Source: Nocardioidaceae bacterium SCSIO 66511
Lineage (GTDB): Bacteria; Actinomycetota; Actinomycetes; Propionibacteriales; Nocardioidaceae
Reading direction: 5' to 3'
NCBI GenBank assembly: GCA_023100825.1
Contig: CP095846.1
Location: 62,001 to 126,000 of the forward strand
Length of the DNA stretch: 64,000 nt
Each line of letters starts with the position of its first letter. Position 1 is the stretch's first letter. The notes under the pieces are model-generated. The model searched no databases. It saw only the letters and a program-made list of their open reading frames with translations, and was not told where the DNA came from. Of the stretch, positions 53,201-61,045 are shown piece after piece. The position numbers were made by a program, and so were the translations under genes.

Positions 53201-53913
53201 AACGGGCCGTTGGCCGATGCGCCGGGCTGGTACGTGTGCTCCTCGACTTGAGCGACGGTGTGCACCTTGCCGCTCGGGTTCTGCTTCCAGTTCGGCCAGC
53301 GGCCGGTGTGCTCGAAGTTCAGCGGAAGCTTGCGTGTGGCGGGATGCTGCCGATCGAGAACGTCGACGGTCGCCGCCTGCGCCTTGAACGGGCTGTCTGC
53401 CTGACGGGCGCCGATCAGGCCGGTGAACCACTGGTTGTTCGGCTTGACCTTGGCGGCGTCATGGATGCCGAGGAACCCGCCGCCGTTCTTGATGTAGGTA
53501 CGGAGGTTCTTCGTCTGCGCGGCATTGAGCTCCGAGCCCTCGCTCGACAAGAAGACGATCGAGCGGAACCGGCCGGGGTTGGCGAACACACCGGGGTCGA
53601 TCGACTTCTCGACCTGGAAGCCGTTGTCGGCGCCCAGCTCGCGGATCGTCTTGGTCGCCCGCGCGACCGCATCCTCCTGTCGAGGCGCGGGGCCGTGGAA
53701 GACCAGCACCTTCGGCTTCGCAGCGGCCGCAGCGGCCGGAGCCGCCGGAGCGGCCACCTGCTGGACGTTGGCCGAAGGTGGCGGTGCGGCCGCCTCGGTC
53801 GGCGCCGTCAGTGCCATCGCAACGGTGGCGGCGGCGGCCGCCGAGGTCACGAGTGCCCGACGTACGCGCGAGAGTGTTGGGAACTGCGGGAAGTTCGTCG
53901 GATCGGTACGCAC
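50278..53913 (-). CDS. Secreted ThuA-propeller-PKD-DUF1080 protein
   Basis: A 1211-residue exported protein. In order: signal peptide (about 1-43), ThuA-like domain (about 65-285; GFLGIHDAAKVKPNNQWFTG), PQQ-sugar-dehydrogenase-like propeller (about 300-780; SCCHAGGGMAFDDDGNLYVG), PKD domain (about 825-900; WNFGDGTTSTAMSPAHTYTK), a 70-residue module shared with the cupredoxin protein (about 910-985; GGKCTVNDVVDDEGTWGSHD) and DUF1080 (about 995-1211). ThuA and DUF1080 domains are tied to 3-keto sugars, so extracellular glycoside oxidation or cleavage is likely. I chose the GTG at 53913 because GGAGGG sits 9 bases before it. The ATG at 53961 has none. Confidence 0.87.
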   Translation of the reverse strand: MRTDPTNFPQFPTLSRVRRALVTSAAAAATVAMALTAPTEAAAPPPSANVQQVAAPAAPAAAAAAKPKVLVFHGPAPRQEDAVARATKTIRELGADNGFQVEKSIDPGVFANPGRFRSIVFLSSEGSELNAAQTKNLRTYIKNGGGFLGIHDAAKVKPNNQWFTGLIGARQADSPFKAQAATVDVLDRQHPATRKLPLNFEHTGRWPNWKQNPSGKVHTVAQVEEHTYQPGASANGPFHPVSWCRDYQGGRSFYTGMGATAGSYGDDQFRKHLLGAIQWTAGMVRGDCQATIASNYKVEKLTAQNKEGELDQIGEPHGITVAPGGDIFYVGKAACPSGPIVEWDNPDVGLGCGTIHRYDPDSGDVNLLTTLDVMGNRGSGDELVKNEEGLLGIVADPDFAENNWLYVYWMPHESIDRDKRIGQRTISRFTYDAENDTIDQGTRKDLLQWPTQIHSCCHAGGGMAFDDDGNLYVGSGDNNSSGGSDGYSGNNWTADYKGLSFQDARRTSGNTNNLNGKIIRIHPEDDGTYSIPAGNLFTGDEGGGDKARPEIYVMGVRNISRLQIDSETDWLTAGWVGPDASEPSPEWGPAKYETATVITSAGNQGWPYCMGNKQPYRDRSNEDATKPADWYDCDNLENNSPRNTGLVDIPDARTNSIWYSPQGGGVTYPKRENGVPTYKIEDETYTEPYLKGGGQAVMSGPTFHQSEVDADSKISWPKYWEDKWLIGDQSNANNRIAVTMDPGKVHSQAPPAFAEDIRSIIPSGTGDNQLMSWMDAKFGSDGALYMLDYGGGFFSLHDNQKLIRITYHGGPATPTPSKAPLMPGAEAPAEAAGVTAKPTSQGTPTRIKFNGQQAGGVKWKWNFGDGTTSTAMSPAHTYTKGGTFTAKLTVTYADGETATTEQDVKVTCPAPDARETVRFLGRDTGVANESVGGKCTVNDVVDDEGTWGSHDGFVKYVETLAQRMADDGPLNDTEQYALERAAAASDVGVANAYEPIFNGTAASLKKWEQAPGGKFTRTKQGNIRSSGGLGMLWYAKRAYGDFSVRLQFRDIAPEGHRANSGVFVRFPDIRTPVEDRPEGSCGTVGSAKDSPAWVAIFCGQEIQIFDGPQSDEGEQQKTGSVYNFDSVSIDDAEPTDKKVWNDYEVRVVGQKYTIIRNGVVINRFTNDPGKESSRAGDPPTDMRQFASGYIGLQNHSDNDLIEFRNIRVQRR

Positions 53914-54042
53914 GATGTGTCGCCCTCCGGTCGGCTGGACAGTTTTGCCTCCGCTTCGCATGTAACTTAGATCACTTCAAACTGAAAAGGCAATACTAAG
54001 TTCTGTTCATCGTCATACTTCTGCCTACTTTCCGACAGAAAC

Positions 54043-54110
54043 AACCGCCGAGGTACGGACTCGGTCCCGTGGCGGTGTGCGCACGGGAGGGAATCCGTAC
54101 CTCGGCGGTT
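54043..54110 (-). terminator. Compound terminator of the Ebo operon
   Basis: Outer arms 54043-54059 and 54094-54110 pair perfectly over 17 bp. An inner 7-bp stem (TCCCGTG 54065-54071, CACGGGA 54082-54088) makes a cruciform-like element. On the minus strand a T-rich TTGTTTCTG follows. It begins 24 bp after the last operon gene's stop, and separates it from the ThuA operon promoter. Confidence 0.8.
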
Positions 54111-54133
54111 GGTACGCCGGGTGCGGCGGTCGG

Positions 54134-55093
54134 TCAGAAGCGGACGTTGCGCAAGTACTCGTACCCGACCTCAGTGGTCTGGCGGGGAGTCACATTCGGC
54201 TCGTCGTTCTCCATGATGTATTCCTCGACGCGGTGGTTGTCGAAGATCCTGGGGAAGTCGAGGTTGCCCGTGCCCAGGTCGCACATCTTGCCGGTCTCGG
54301 GGTTGCGGTCCTTGACGTGGTACTGGCGCACCTTCAGCGGTGCCGCGTTGATGTGCTCGTTGACGTAGCCCTCGATATCGTCGCCTGCATCGCCGCTCTC
54401 GACGCCGCCGGTCGCGATCCAGTACAGGTCGACCTCGAGGTGTACGAGTACCGGGTCGAGCTCGGCCATGAAGATGTCCCACGGCCGCTGACCGTTCTCC
54501 AACGGCAGGAACTCATGCGCGTGGTTGTGGTAGCCGTAGCGCAACCCCGCGCGCCGCGCGGCCGCCGCCTCGCTGTTCATATGCCACGCGAACTGCTTCC
54601 ACTCGTCGGGGTTGTCGGAGCCGAGATACGGGACGACGACGTACCCCTGCCCCATGATGTTGGCGTTCTCGAGCTTGACCTCCAGCTCGTCGCGCGTTCC
54701 GGAAAGGCCGTCGTGGCTCGACGTCGTGTGTACGCCGATCCGCTTGTGGAAGCGACTGAGCTCCTTGGCCGTACGCCCGTAGTAGCCGGCTTGCTCGACC
54801 CTGCGGTAGCCGGCATCGGCCACGTAATGCAACGAGCTGTCGTAGTCCTTCTCCAGGTCGGCGCGGATCGAGTAAAGCTGGATGCTGATCTGGTTGCGCG
54901 GTATGCGGCGGTGGCCCTTGCCCCATCGCTGCGTCTCCTCGGGTCCGGCCGCAGCAGCCGGGCCGGCCGACATGGATCCGAGGGCACCGACCGCTGCCGT
55001 GCCGAGAGCGCCCGCGAGCAGCTTGCGCCTACCCATTCCGGATCGCTCTTTTGCCGCGTCGAGCGCGGCGTTGCCGTCGTAGCCGTAACACAT
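54134..55093 (-). CDS. Tat-exported sugar phosphate isomerase-like protein
   Basis: A 319-residue xylose-isomerase-like TIM barrel with a Tat-type signal: a 21-residue polar stretch (MCYGYDGNAALDAAKERSG), then GMGRRKLLAGALGTAAVGAL, ending near AAA. The mature enzyme has metal-site segments YGYHNHAHEF, VHLEVDLYW and RQYHVKDRN. It therefore works outside the membrane, whereas most of its relatives are cytosolic. GGAGG 10 bases before the ATG at 55093 sets the start. It is the last gene of the Ebo operon, 43 bp after EboF, so it may act on the exported product. The terminator follows. Confidence 0.82.
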   Translation of the reverse strand: MCYGYDGNAALDAAKERSGMGRRKLLAGALGTAAVGALGSMSAGPAAAAGPEETQRWGKGHRRIPRNQISIQLYSIRADLEKDYDSSLHYVADAGYRRVEQAGYYGRTAKELSRFHKRIGVHTTSSHDGLSGTRDELEVKLENANIMGQGYVVVPYLGSDNPDEWKQFAWHMNSEAAAARRAGLRYGYHNHAHEFLPLENGQRPWDIFMAELDPVLVHLEVDLYWIATGGVESGDAGDDIEGYVNEHINAAPLKVRQYHVKDRNPETGKMCDLGTGNLDFPRIFDNHRVEEYIMENDEPNVTPRQTTEVGYEYLRNVRF

Positions 55094-55136
55094 GGTGGTG
55101 CCTCCAGAGGTGAGCTGATGATTCAGACGGGTTGTT

Positions 55137-56516
55137 TCATCGGGCCGGACTCGGTGTACCGGCGAGGTCGAGGAGTAGGTCGCGGACCTCGGTCGCAGCG
55201 ATCCGCGTACGTGCGGACGCACCGTCGCTGCACAGCAGCATCGGGCCGTTCGCGTCGTCGGTGGGTAGGCGTCCGTGGGTTCCGCGTACCGGAGCGGGAT
55301 CGAGCGGTACGACCTTCATCTGATACCGCAGGCCCGCCTTCTTTCGTGCCAAGGTGAGTGCGGCTTTCGCCTTCACCGCAGAGTCGTCGGGATCGAAGAA
55401 CAGCTCGGCCGGGTCGTAGCCGGGCTTGCGGTGGATCTCGACGCTACGGGCGAAGTCGGGCGCGCGGGAGTCGTCGTACCAGTAGTAGTACGTGAACCAA
55501 GCGGTCGGCTCTGCGACGAGAACGAGGTCACCGGCGCGCTCATGGTCGATCTCGTACGACGCCTGTTGCGCCCGGTCGAGGACGAGGTCGACGCCGCCGA
55601 GCTCCGAGCACAGCTTCTGCACGCGCGGAAGATCCGCCGGATCGTTGACGTAAACATGCGCGACCTGGTGGTCGGACACAGCGAACGCACGCGAGGCCCA
55701 CGGATCGAGGTACTCCATGCCGTCTTGGGTGTAGACCTCGAGCAGTCCCTCGCGGCGCAGCATCCGGTTGATGTCGACCGGGCGGTCGGCGTTGGTGATC
55801 CCGTACTCCGAGAGCACGACGGTCGTCGCCCCGAGCGTCTCGGCGTCGTCGAGCAGGGGCGTGATCGCCCGATCGACGTCACGTGCGGCGGCGCGGGCTT
55901 GCGGCGAGTCGGGGCCGTACCGCTGCAGATCGTAGTCGAGGTGCGGGATGTACGTGAGCGTCATATCGGCGCGGGGAAGCAGGCGTCGGGCCGCGCCGAC
56001 GATCCACTCGCTGGACTGGATAGCGGCCGTCGGACCCCAGTACTGGAACAACGGGAACTCGCCGAGCGCACCGGTCAGCTCGTCGTGCAGCTCCGGCGGC
56101 CGCGTGTAGCAGTCGGGTTCCTTCTTCCCGTCCGCGTAGTAGATCGGCCGCGGGGTGATCGTCCAGTCGGTGCTCGCGCCCATCGCGTACCACCAGCACA
56201 CATTGGCCACTCGATAGTCGGGTCGCTCTCGACGGATCGTCTCCCACACCTTCTCGCCCTGAACGAGTCGGTTGTGCTGTCGCCACAGGAAGATCTCGCC
56301 GAGATCGCGGAAGTACCAGCCGTTGCCGACTGCCCCGTGGTCGCGCGGCGGCGTACCGGTCAGGAGCGTCGACTGCACGGAGCAGGTGACGGCGGGGAGC
56401 ACCGTCGACATCGGTGCCTGCCAACCGTCGTCGGCGATACGACGCAGCCGCGGCATGTGCTCGAGGAGTCGCGGCGTCAGCCCGACCAGGTCGATGACGA
56501 GCAGTTTGTCGTTCAT
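55137..56516 (-). CDS. eboF: Alkaline phosphatase/nucleotide pyrophosphatase family protein, EboF-like
   Basis: A 459-residue metallohydrolase of the type I phosphodiesterase/nucleotide pyrophosphatase superfamily. The nucleophile Thr is in PAVTCSVQSTLLTGTPPRDH, and metal ligands follow in LTYIPHLDYD (Asp, His), LSEYGI (Glu variant of the usual Asp) and the C-terminal GTHGRL (His). No signal peptide is visible. In Pseudomonas and cyanobacteria EboF is a member of the Ebo cluster. Its start overlaps the EboE stop by 4 bp (ATGA). It may remove a phosphate or nucleotide from an exported metabolite. Confidence 0.82.
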   Translation of the reverse strand: MNDKLLVIDLVGLTPRLLEHMPRLRRIADDGWQAPMSTVLPAVTCSVQSTLLTGTPPRDHGAVGNGWYFRDLGEIFLWRQHNRLVQGEKVWETIRRERPDYRVANVCWWYAMGASTDWTITPRPIYYADGKKEPDCYTRPPELHDELTGALGEFPLFQYWGPTAAIQSSEWIVGAARRLLPRADMTLTYIPHLDYDLQRYGPDSPQARAAARDVDRAITPLLDDAETLGATTVVLSEYGITNADRPVDINRMLRREGLLEVYTQDGMEYLDPWASRAFAVSDHQVAHVYVNDPADLPRVQKLCSELGGVDLVLDRAQQASYEIDHERAGDLVLVAEPTAWFTYYYWYDDSRAPDFARSVEIHRKPGYDPAELFFDPDDSAVKAKAALTLARKKAGLRYQMKVVPLDPAPVRGTHGRLPTDDANGPMLLCSDGASARTRIAATEVRDLLLDLAGTPSPAR

Positions 56517-57679
56517 GTGAGCTCCTTCAGGCCGAGCGAGATGAGCGCATCTCGTACGTGGTCGAGCTCGGCGGCGAGTCCGCGAGCGAGCGTGTCTTGG
56601 TCGGGTGCGCCCTCGGGAAGGACGGACCAGGTGTACGTCTCGACCTCGAGGTGGTCGACCCGTGCGCTCGTACCACCGAGCAGAGCGTCGAGCGAGCGGT
56701 ACAGCTCATCGCGCGTACTCTGCAGTGGCGCGGCGGGATCAGCGTGCACGGGTACGTGGTAGTGAACCCGCCAGGGCGCGCGAGTCTGCAGCGGTCGCCG
56801 TCCGTCGAGGGCATCCGGGAGGTCGTCGCGAGCGGCCAGTCGGCTGCGCGCGGGCGAACGTACCTGATGCAGGAAGCGATCCTCCGAGTACTTCTGCAGC
56901 GCTTCCCGGGTCGACTCGTCGGCCGGGTCCTCGACGTGCAGCGCGGCGGCGGGCTGGGTCTTCACAACGGGTAGCCCGGCGTCGTCGAGGCGGGCGAGCG
57001 CCTCGACGACCTGCTCGAACCCGACCGCGAGGTGACAGAGGTCGAGGCAGACGCCGATGCGGTTCGTGTCGACCTCGGCGAGTCGTTCGACGGCGTCCTC
57101 GATTGTCTCGACCGCACAGCCGGGTTCGGGTTCGAGCCCGATGCGAATCGCGCGACCCGTCTCTGCCTCCAGCTTGTCCAGTGACTCGGCGAGCTCCTGC
57201 AAATGGGCCATCGCGGCCGTCTGGCGATCGGCGAGCCACGGCGCATGCCAGCCGAGCGGCAGGGAGGAGATGCTGCCGCGGGCGACGTCGTCGGGCAGTA
57301 AGCCGGCGAGCACGGTCGCCGCGGCGACGGTGTAGTCGAGTCGCGCGCGCTCGTTCCAGGCCGGGTGGTAGACGTTCTTCTTGACCACGGCGCCTTGGAA
57401 GTCGGCGTACGGGAAGGCGTTGAGCGTGACGATCTCGACGCCTGCCTCGGTGAGCCGGTCACGCAGCCGGGCAACCTCCGACGGCGACGCCGCCAGACGA
57501 TGGGCCGCCTCAGCAGGAAGCCAGAGTCCGAGGCCGATCCGTGACACGCCGAGCAGTGAGCGCAGCTGCGCGCCGTACTGGGTCGACTGTGCCGCGAGGC
57601 CCTCTACGTCCTCGGCGGGCAGGACATTCGTGCCGTACGCGAGGTGGACCGTCGTGCCGTCGCTGTGCCGGAATCGCAT
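56513..57679 (-). CDS. eboE: Metabolite traffic protein EboE
   Basis: A 388-residue xylose-isomerase-like TIM barrel of the EboE family. The start VHLAYGTNVLPAEDVEGLAA, GLGLWLPAEAAHRL, FPYADFQGAVVKKNVYHPAW and GVCLDLCHLAVGFEQ are distinctive. The C-terminal part has HYHVPVHAD and VETYTWSVLP. Ebo proteins take part in moving a precursor to the periplasm during scytonemin production in Nostoc; the exact reaction of EboE is not known. It overlaps EboF by 4 bp and follows EboB after 6 bp. Confidence 0.9.
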   Translation of the reverse strand: MRFRHSDGTTVHLAYGTNVLPAEDVEGLAAQSTQYGAQLRSLLGVSRIGLGLWLPAEAAHRLAASPSEVARLRDRLTEAGVEIVTLNAFPYADFQGAVVKKNVYHPAWNERARLDYTVAAATVLAGLLPDDVARGSISSLPLGWHAPWLADRQTAAMAHLQELAESLDKLEAETGRAIRIGLEPEPGCAVETIEDAVERLAEVDTNRIGVCLDLCHLAVGFEQVVEALARLDDAGLPVVKTQPAAALHVEDPADESTREALQKYSEDRFLHQVRSPARSRLAARDDLPDALDGRRPLQTRAPWRVHYHVPVHADPAAPLQSTRDELYRSLDALLGGTSARVDHLEVETYTWSVLPEGAPDQDTLARGLAAELDHVRDALISLGLKELT

Positions 57680-57685
57680 GGCCGA

Positions 57686-58561
57686 TCACGCCTCGGGACG
57701 CGCGCCGCGCAGGATGGAGTTGCCTTCGTAGGTCGACCCGAGATCTGTTCGTACCTCGTCGTTGTCGTCCGACAGCAGCAGACGTCCGCTCTGGCCGAAG
57801 AAGTCGACGGGGTTCTGCCAGAGAACGCGGTCGACGTCGGCGTCGGTGAAGCCCGATTCGAGCATGGCCGCACCCGTCTTCGCCGTCTTGAGCGGGTCGC
57901 TGCGCCCCCAGTCGGCGGCGGAGTTCACGAGTACGCGATCGAGACCGCGCTCCTCGAGGATGCGCACCATCCGATGCTCATCCATCTTGGTGTCGGGATA
58001 GATCGAGAAGCCCATCCAGCAACCGGTATCGGCAACGAGCCCGACGGTCACCTCGTTCAGATGGTCGACCAGAACTCGTTCGGCCGGCACCCCGGACGCC
58101 TCGACCAGTTCGAGCGTGCGCTGCGTACCGGCCTCCTTGTCACGGTGCGGCGTGTGCACGAGAACGGGTAGCTCGAACTCGACGGCGAGCTCGAGCTGTC
58201 GGGAGAAGGCCTTCTCTTCCGCGGAGCTCATCGAGTCGAATCCGACCTCGCCGACCGCGACCACGCCGTCCTTCGCGAGGTAGCGCGGCAGCAGGTCCAG
58301 GACTTCGGTGCAGCGCGGGTCGTTGGCCTCTTTGGGGTTCAGCGCGATCGTGCAGTGGTGCGCGATGCCGAACTGCGAGGCGCGAAAGCGCTCCCATCCG
58401 ACGAGCCCGTCGAAGTAGTCGGTGAACGAGCCGACGGTCGTACGCGGCTGACCGAGCCAGAACGCCGGCTCCACCAGGGCACGTACGCCGGCGTCGTACA
58501 TCGCCTCGTAGTCATTGGTCGTACGCGACGTCATGTGGATGTGCGGATCGAAGATGCGCAT
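57686..58561 (-). CDS. eboB: TatD-family metal-dependent hydrolase, EboB-like
   Basis: A 291-residue TIM-barrel hydrolase. Metal site motifs are FDPHIHM (His7, His9), GEVGFD (Glu), VHTPH (His) and NSAADWG (Asp), as in TatD enzymes. The usual TatD HxH start is replaced by HIHMTSR, seen in the Ebo-cluster branch. The substrate of EboB is unknown. It is fifth in the operon, 5 bp after EboA and 6 bp before EboE. Confidence 0.9.
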   Translation of the reverse strand: MRIFDPHIHMTSRTTNDYEAMYDAGVRALVEPAFWLGQPRTTVGSFTDYFDGLVGWERFRASQFGIAHHCTIALNPKEANDPRCTEVLDLLPRYLAKDGVVAVGEVGFDSMSSAEEKAFSRQLELAVEFELPVLVHTPHRDKEAGTQRTLELVEASGVPAERVLVDHLNEVTVGLVADTGCWMGFSIYPDTKMDEHRMVRILEERGLDRVLVNSAADWGRSDPLKTAKTGAAMLESGFTDADVDRVLWQNPVDFFGQSGRLLLSDDNDEVRTDLGSTYEGNSILRGARPEA

Positions 58562-58566
58562 CGGGG

Positions 58567-59295
58567 TCAGTCCTCGCGGGTCGTCGGTCGGTCGGCAAGT
58601 AGCCGTTGGGCGGCGTCGCGTCGATCGGCATGCGGTGACGCCAGCTCGGCGTCGAGACCGATCTGCGCGATGCTCTCGGGAAAGCGGTCGAGTACGAGCC
58701 AGACATCCGTCGGCACATCGCGGCCGGCGGCCACCCGCTCATGGGCGTACCGCGCAACCATGTCGGCGAGCTCTCGGTCGGCGCGTGCGTCGAGGTCGGC
58801 GACGGCTGCCAGCCGGACCCCGACGAAAATGCACTTGAGTACGCCTTGCCGCCAGGTCTCGGTGTCGAGCTGCGCGGCGGGCCGGCCCATCGCGGCCGCG
58901 ACCAGTCGGGTGTCGTTCGTACGAAGGGCATCTTCGAGTACGTCGCGTGCCGACACGTCATCGAGGAACGCCAGGCCGAGCAGTATCGCGCGCTTCTCGT
59001 CGCTGTCGCCGAACCGGTAGAGCGAGGCAACCTCCTGACCGCGTTTGTCGGCGGGCAGTGCTGCCACTGCGGTGCGCAACAGCGCTATGCGCACGGCGTC
59101 TTCGACGAACAGAACCTCACCGCGGTCGTCGCGGAGGCCGTGGTCGCCGCGCGTCGTACGCCGGGCCGCGGCGGGGAAGATCCGGTCGATCGTTTCGGGT
59201 GAGTCCGCGAGCTTGCTCAACATGTCGTCCAGCGCCGTGGACGCGTCTGCCGGCAACACTGCGCGAAGAGCGTCGGTCGTAGGCGGTGCGGTCAC
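58567..59295 (-). CDS. eboA: EboA family protein
   Basis: A 242-residue all-helical, Asp/Ala/Arg-rich protein of the EboA family, which is found almost only in Ebo clusters. The family hallmark segment is DALRTNDTRLVAAAMGRPA followed by TWRQGVLKCIFVGVRL. No catalytic motif or membrane segment is visible, so it may be a structural partner of the other Ebo proteins. It overlaps the isomerase-like gene by 4 bp (ATGA) and precedes EboB by 5 bp. Confidence 0.9.
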   Translation of the reverse strand: MTAPPTTDALRAVLPADASTALDDMLSKLADSPETIDRIFPAAARRTTRGDHGLRDDRGEVLFVEDAVRIALLRTAVAALPADKRGQEVASLYRFGDSDEKRAILLGLAFLDDVSARDVLEDALRTNDTRLVAAAMGRPAAQLDTETWRQGVLKCIFVGVRLAAVADLDARADRELADMVARYAHERVAAGRDVPTDVWLVLDRFPESIAQIGLDAELASPHADRRDAAQRLLADRPTTRED

Positions 59296-60164
59296 GGATG
59301 CTCCTCTCCGGTGCCCGAGACCTTCGCTATTCGTGCGATCGACGCATTCAGCGCGTCCATCGTGTCGCGCGCAGTCGCGGGCGCTGCATGCGAATGCCGC
59401 GGTAGTTCGACGGATGCCAGACCCGAGAAGCCGCTGGCGATCAGGGCGCTGAGTACTCCGTCGAGGTCGAGCTCACCGGTGCCCAGCTCGAGGTGCTCGT
59501 GTACGTCGCGGACCATGTCGTCGACCTGGACGTTTCCGATCAGCTCACCGGCCTTGGCGATCGTCTCCTCGGGCGTCGCCGGCTCGTTGCAGACGAGGTG
59601 GCCGAGGTCGAGCGTCAGCCGCAAGTGGTCGGGCGCGCCGAGCCGGTCTCGGAGTGCGAGTGCGTCGTCGACCGTTGCGACGAACATGCCCGGCTCGGGC
59701 TCGAAGCAGCAGGCCACGCCGAGGTCGGCGGCGTCGTCGAGAACCGGCCCGAGCCCGTCGGTCACCCGACGCCACGCCTCTTCGGAGGGCGTACCGGCCG
59801 GGAGCGTACCCGACCAGCACGACATCGCCTCTGCACCCAGCTCGTACGCGATTCGGACTGCGCGGCGCAGCAGGTCGACGCGGCGTTCTCGGCCGTCATC
59901 GCTCACGAGCGTCGGCTCGTGTTTGTGCCACGGATCGAGTACGTACCTCGATCCCGTCTCGATCACGCAGGCCAGCCCGTAGGCGTCGATGGTGCGCCGC
60001 GCATTGGCGACCTGTGCGGCGAGGTCGTCGGCGAACGGATCCAGATGGGGTTGGTCGAGGGTGAGCGCGATGCCCTGGTAGCCGAGACCCGAGATGACGG
60101 CACACGCATCGGCGAGCCGGTGGCCCGCGAAGCCGTTCGTCCCGTAACCGAAGCGCAGGCTCAT
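59292..60164 (-). CDS. Sugar phosphate isomerase/epimerase family protein
   Basis: A 290-residue xylose-isomerase-like TIM barrel, distinct from EboE. Likely metal-binding segments are CFEPEPGM (Glu), LTLDLGHLVCNEP (Asp, His), GNVQVDDM (Asp pair) and VELPRHSH (Glu). The start RFGYGTNGFAGHRLADACAV resembles the EboE start, which suggests that the two are related duplicates. The ATG at 60164 overlaps the EboC stop by 4 bp. The longer frame upstream runs antisense to nothing useful and into EboC. Together with the exported isomerase and EboE it makes three barrels in one operon. Confidence 0.88.
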   Translation of the reverse strand: MSLRFGYGTNGFAGHRLADACAVISGLGYQGIALTLDQPHLDPFADDLAAQVANARRTIDAYGLACVIETGSRYVLDPWHKHEPTLVSDDGRERRVDLLRRAVRIAYELGAEAMSCWSGTLPAGTPSEEAWRRVTDGLGPVLDDAADLGVACCFEPEPGMFVATVDDALALRDRLGAPDHLRLTLDLGHLVCNEPATPEETIAKAGELIGNVQVDDMVRDVHEHLELGTGELDLDGVLSALIASGFSGLASVELPRHSHAAPATARDTMDALNASIARIAKVSGTGEEHP

Positions 60165-61045
60165 GTGGTGCTCATCCGACGCGACGCGTACCTGACCAGC
60201 GGATTGCCGGCGACCACGGCCGCGGCGCTCGCGAGCCGACCACGTCGCGCGAGCCAGGATGCTTGCAGGATTGGGAATCCGGCGATACCTCGTCCGGTCG
60301 CGGACCGGACAGTCGACGCGGTTGGGTCGTTTGCTGCCTGCAGCTGGGCGTTGCCGACCACGCATCCGTACGCGACCGACAGAGCAGCGGCGGCGAGCCG
60401 GTCACGCATCCGGGCGCGGCGGTCGGTCAGCGCGCGTACGGTCGCCGTCGCGGAGATCGCACCGGTCGCGACGGCGACTGCCCCGGCGCGACGCGGCGTG
60501 CTTCCGTGCACCTCGTCGCGACTCAGGGTGGTGACTGCCACCGTATGCGCGGAGATCGACATCGCGGGCTCCCATGCACTCCCGGGCGAAGCACATGCGC
60601 CGAGAAGTACGTCGAGCCCGCGGTTCGAGGCCATCACGACGGGACCAGCCGCGCTGTCCTTGGCGAGCGCGTCGTAGGTCCAGACGAGGGCGGCGAGCGG
60701 CAGGCTCACCCGGAGCGCCGAACGGCCGCCGATCAGAGCCGACGCTGCGATGCCGGTCGCGCCGAGTGCCCCTGCGGTGGCGATCGCGGTACGCGGGGTG
60801 ATCCGCCCGGACGGGATGGGTCGCTCCGGTCGCTCGACGGCGTCGAGGTCGCGGTCTGCCCAGTCGTTGAGAGCCATGCCCGCCCAATAGAGGCAGGCGG
60901 ACGCCACTGGCATCGCCGCGCCGCGTCGAGTACCCGCGTACGCGGCGCCGGTCAGGCTGTCGCCCGGCACGGTGAGCGCTGCGGGCAGCCGAATCAACTC
61001 GGCCAGGGCGCGGCTCCGTACTCGCCCTCGATCGCGTGCGTTCAC
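60161..61045 (-). CDS. eboC: UbiA-family prenyltransferase, EboC-like (SCO3242 family)
   Basis: A 294-residue integral membrane protein of the UbiA family, with about seven to nine hydrophobic helices. The first Asp-rich motif is NDWADRDLDAVERPERPIPS (NDxxDxxxD), which binds the Mg-pyrophosphate of the prenyl donor. The second, SRDEVHGS, is shorter than the classical DxxxD. The family is linked to export of small molecules in Ebo clusters. GTG 61045 overlaps the ino1 stop by 4 bp. Prenyl acceptor unknown. The Arg-rich N-terminus is cytosolic. Confidence 0.88.
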   Translation of the reverse strand: MNARDRGRVRSRALAELIRLPAALTVPGDSLTGAAYAGTRRGAAMPVASACLYWAGMALNDWADRDLDAVERPERPIPSGRITPRTAIATAGALGATGIAASALIGGRSALRVSLPLAALVWTYDALAKDSAAGPVVMASNRGLDVLLGACASPGSAWEPAMSISAHTVAVTTLSRDEVHGSTPRRAGAVAVATGAISATATVRALTDRRARMRDRLAAAALSVAYGCVVGNAQLQAANDPTASTVRSATGRGIAGFPILQASWLARRGRLASAAAVVAGNPLVRYASRRMSTT

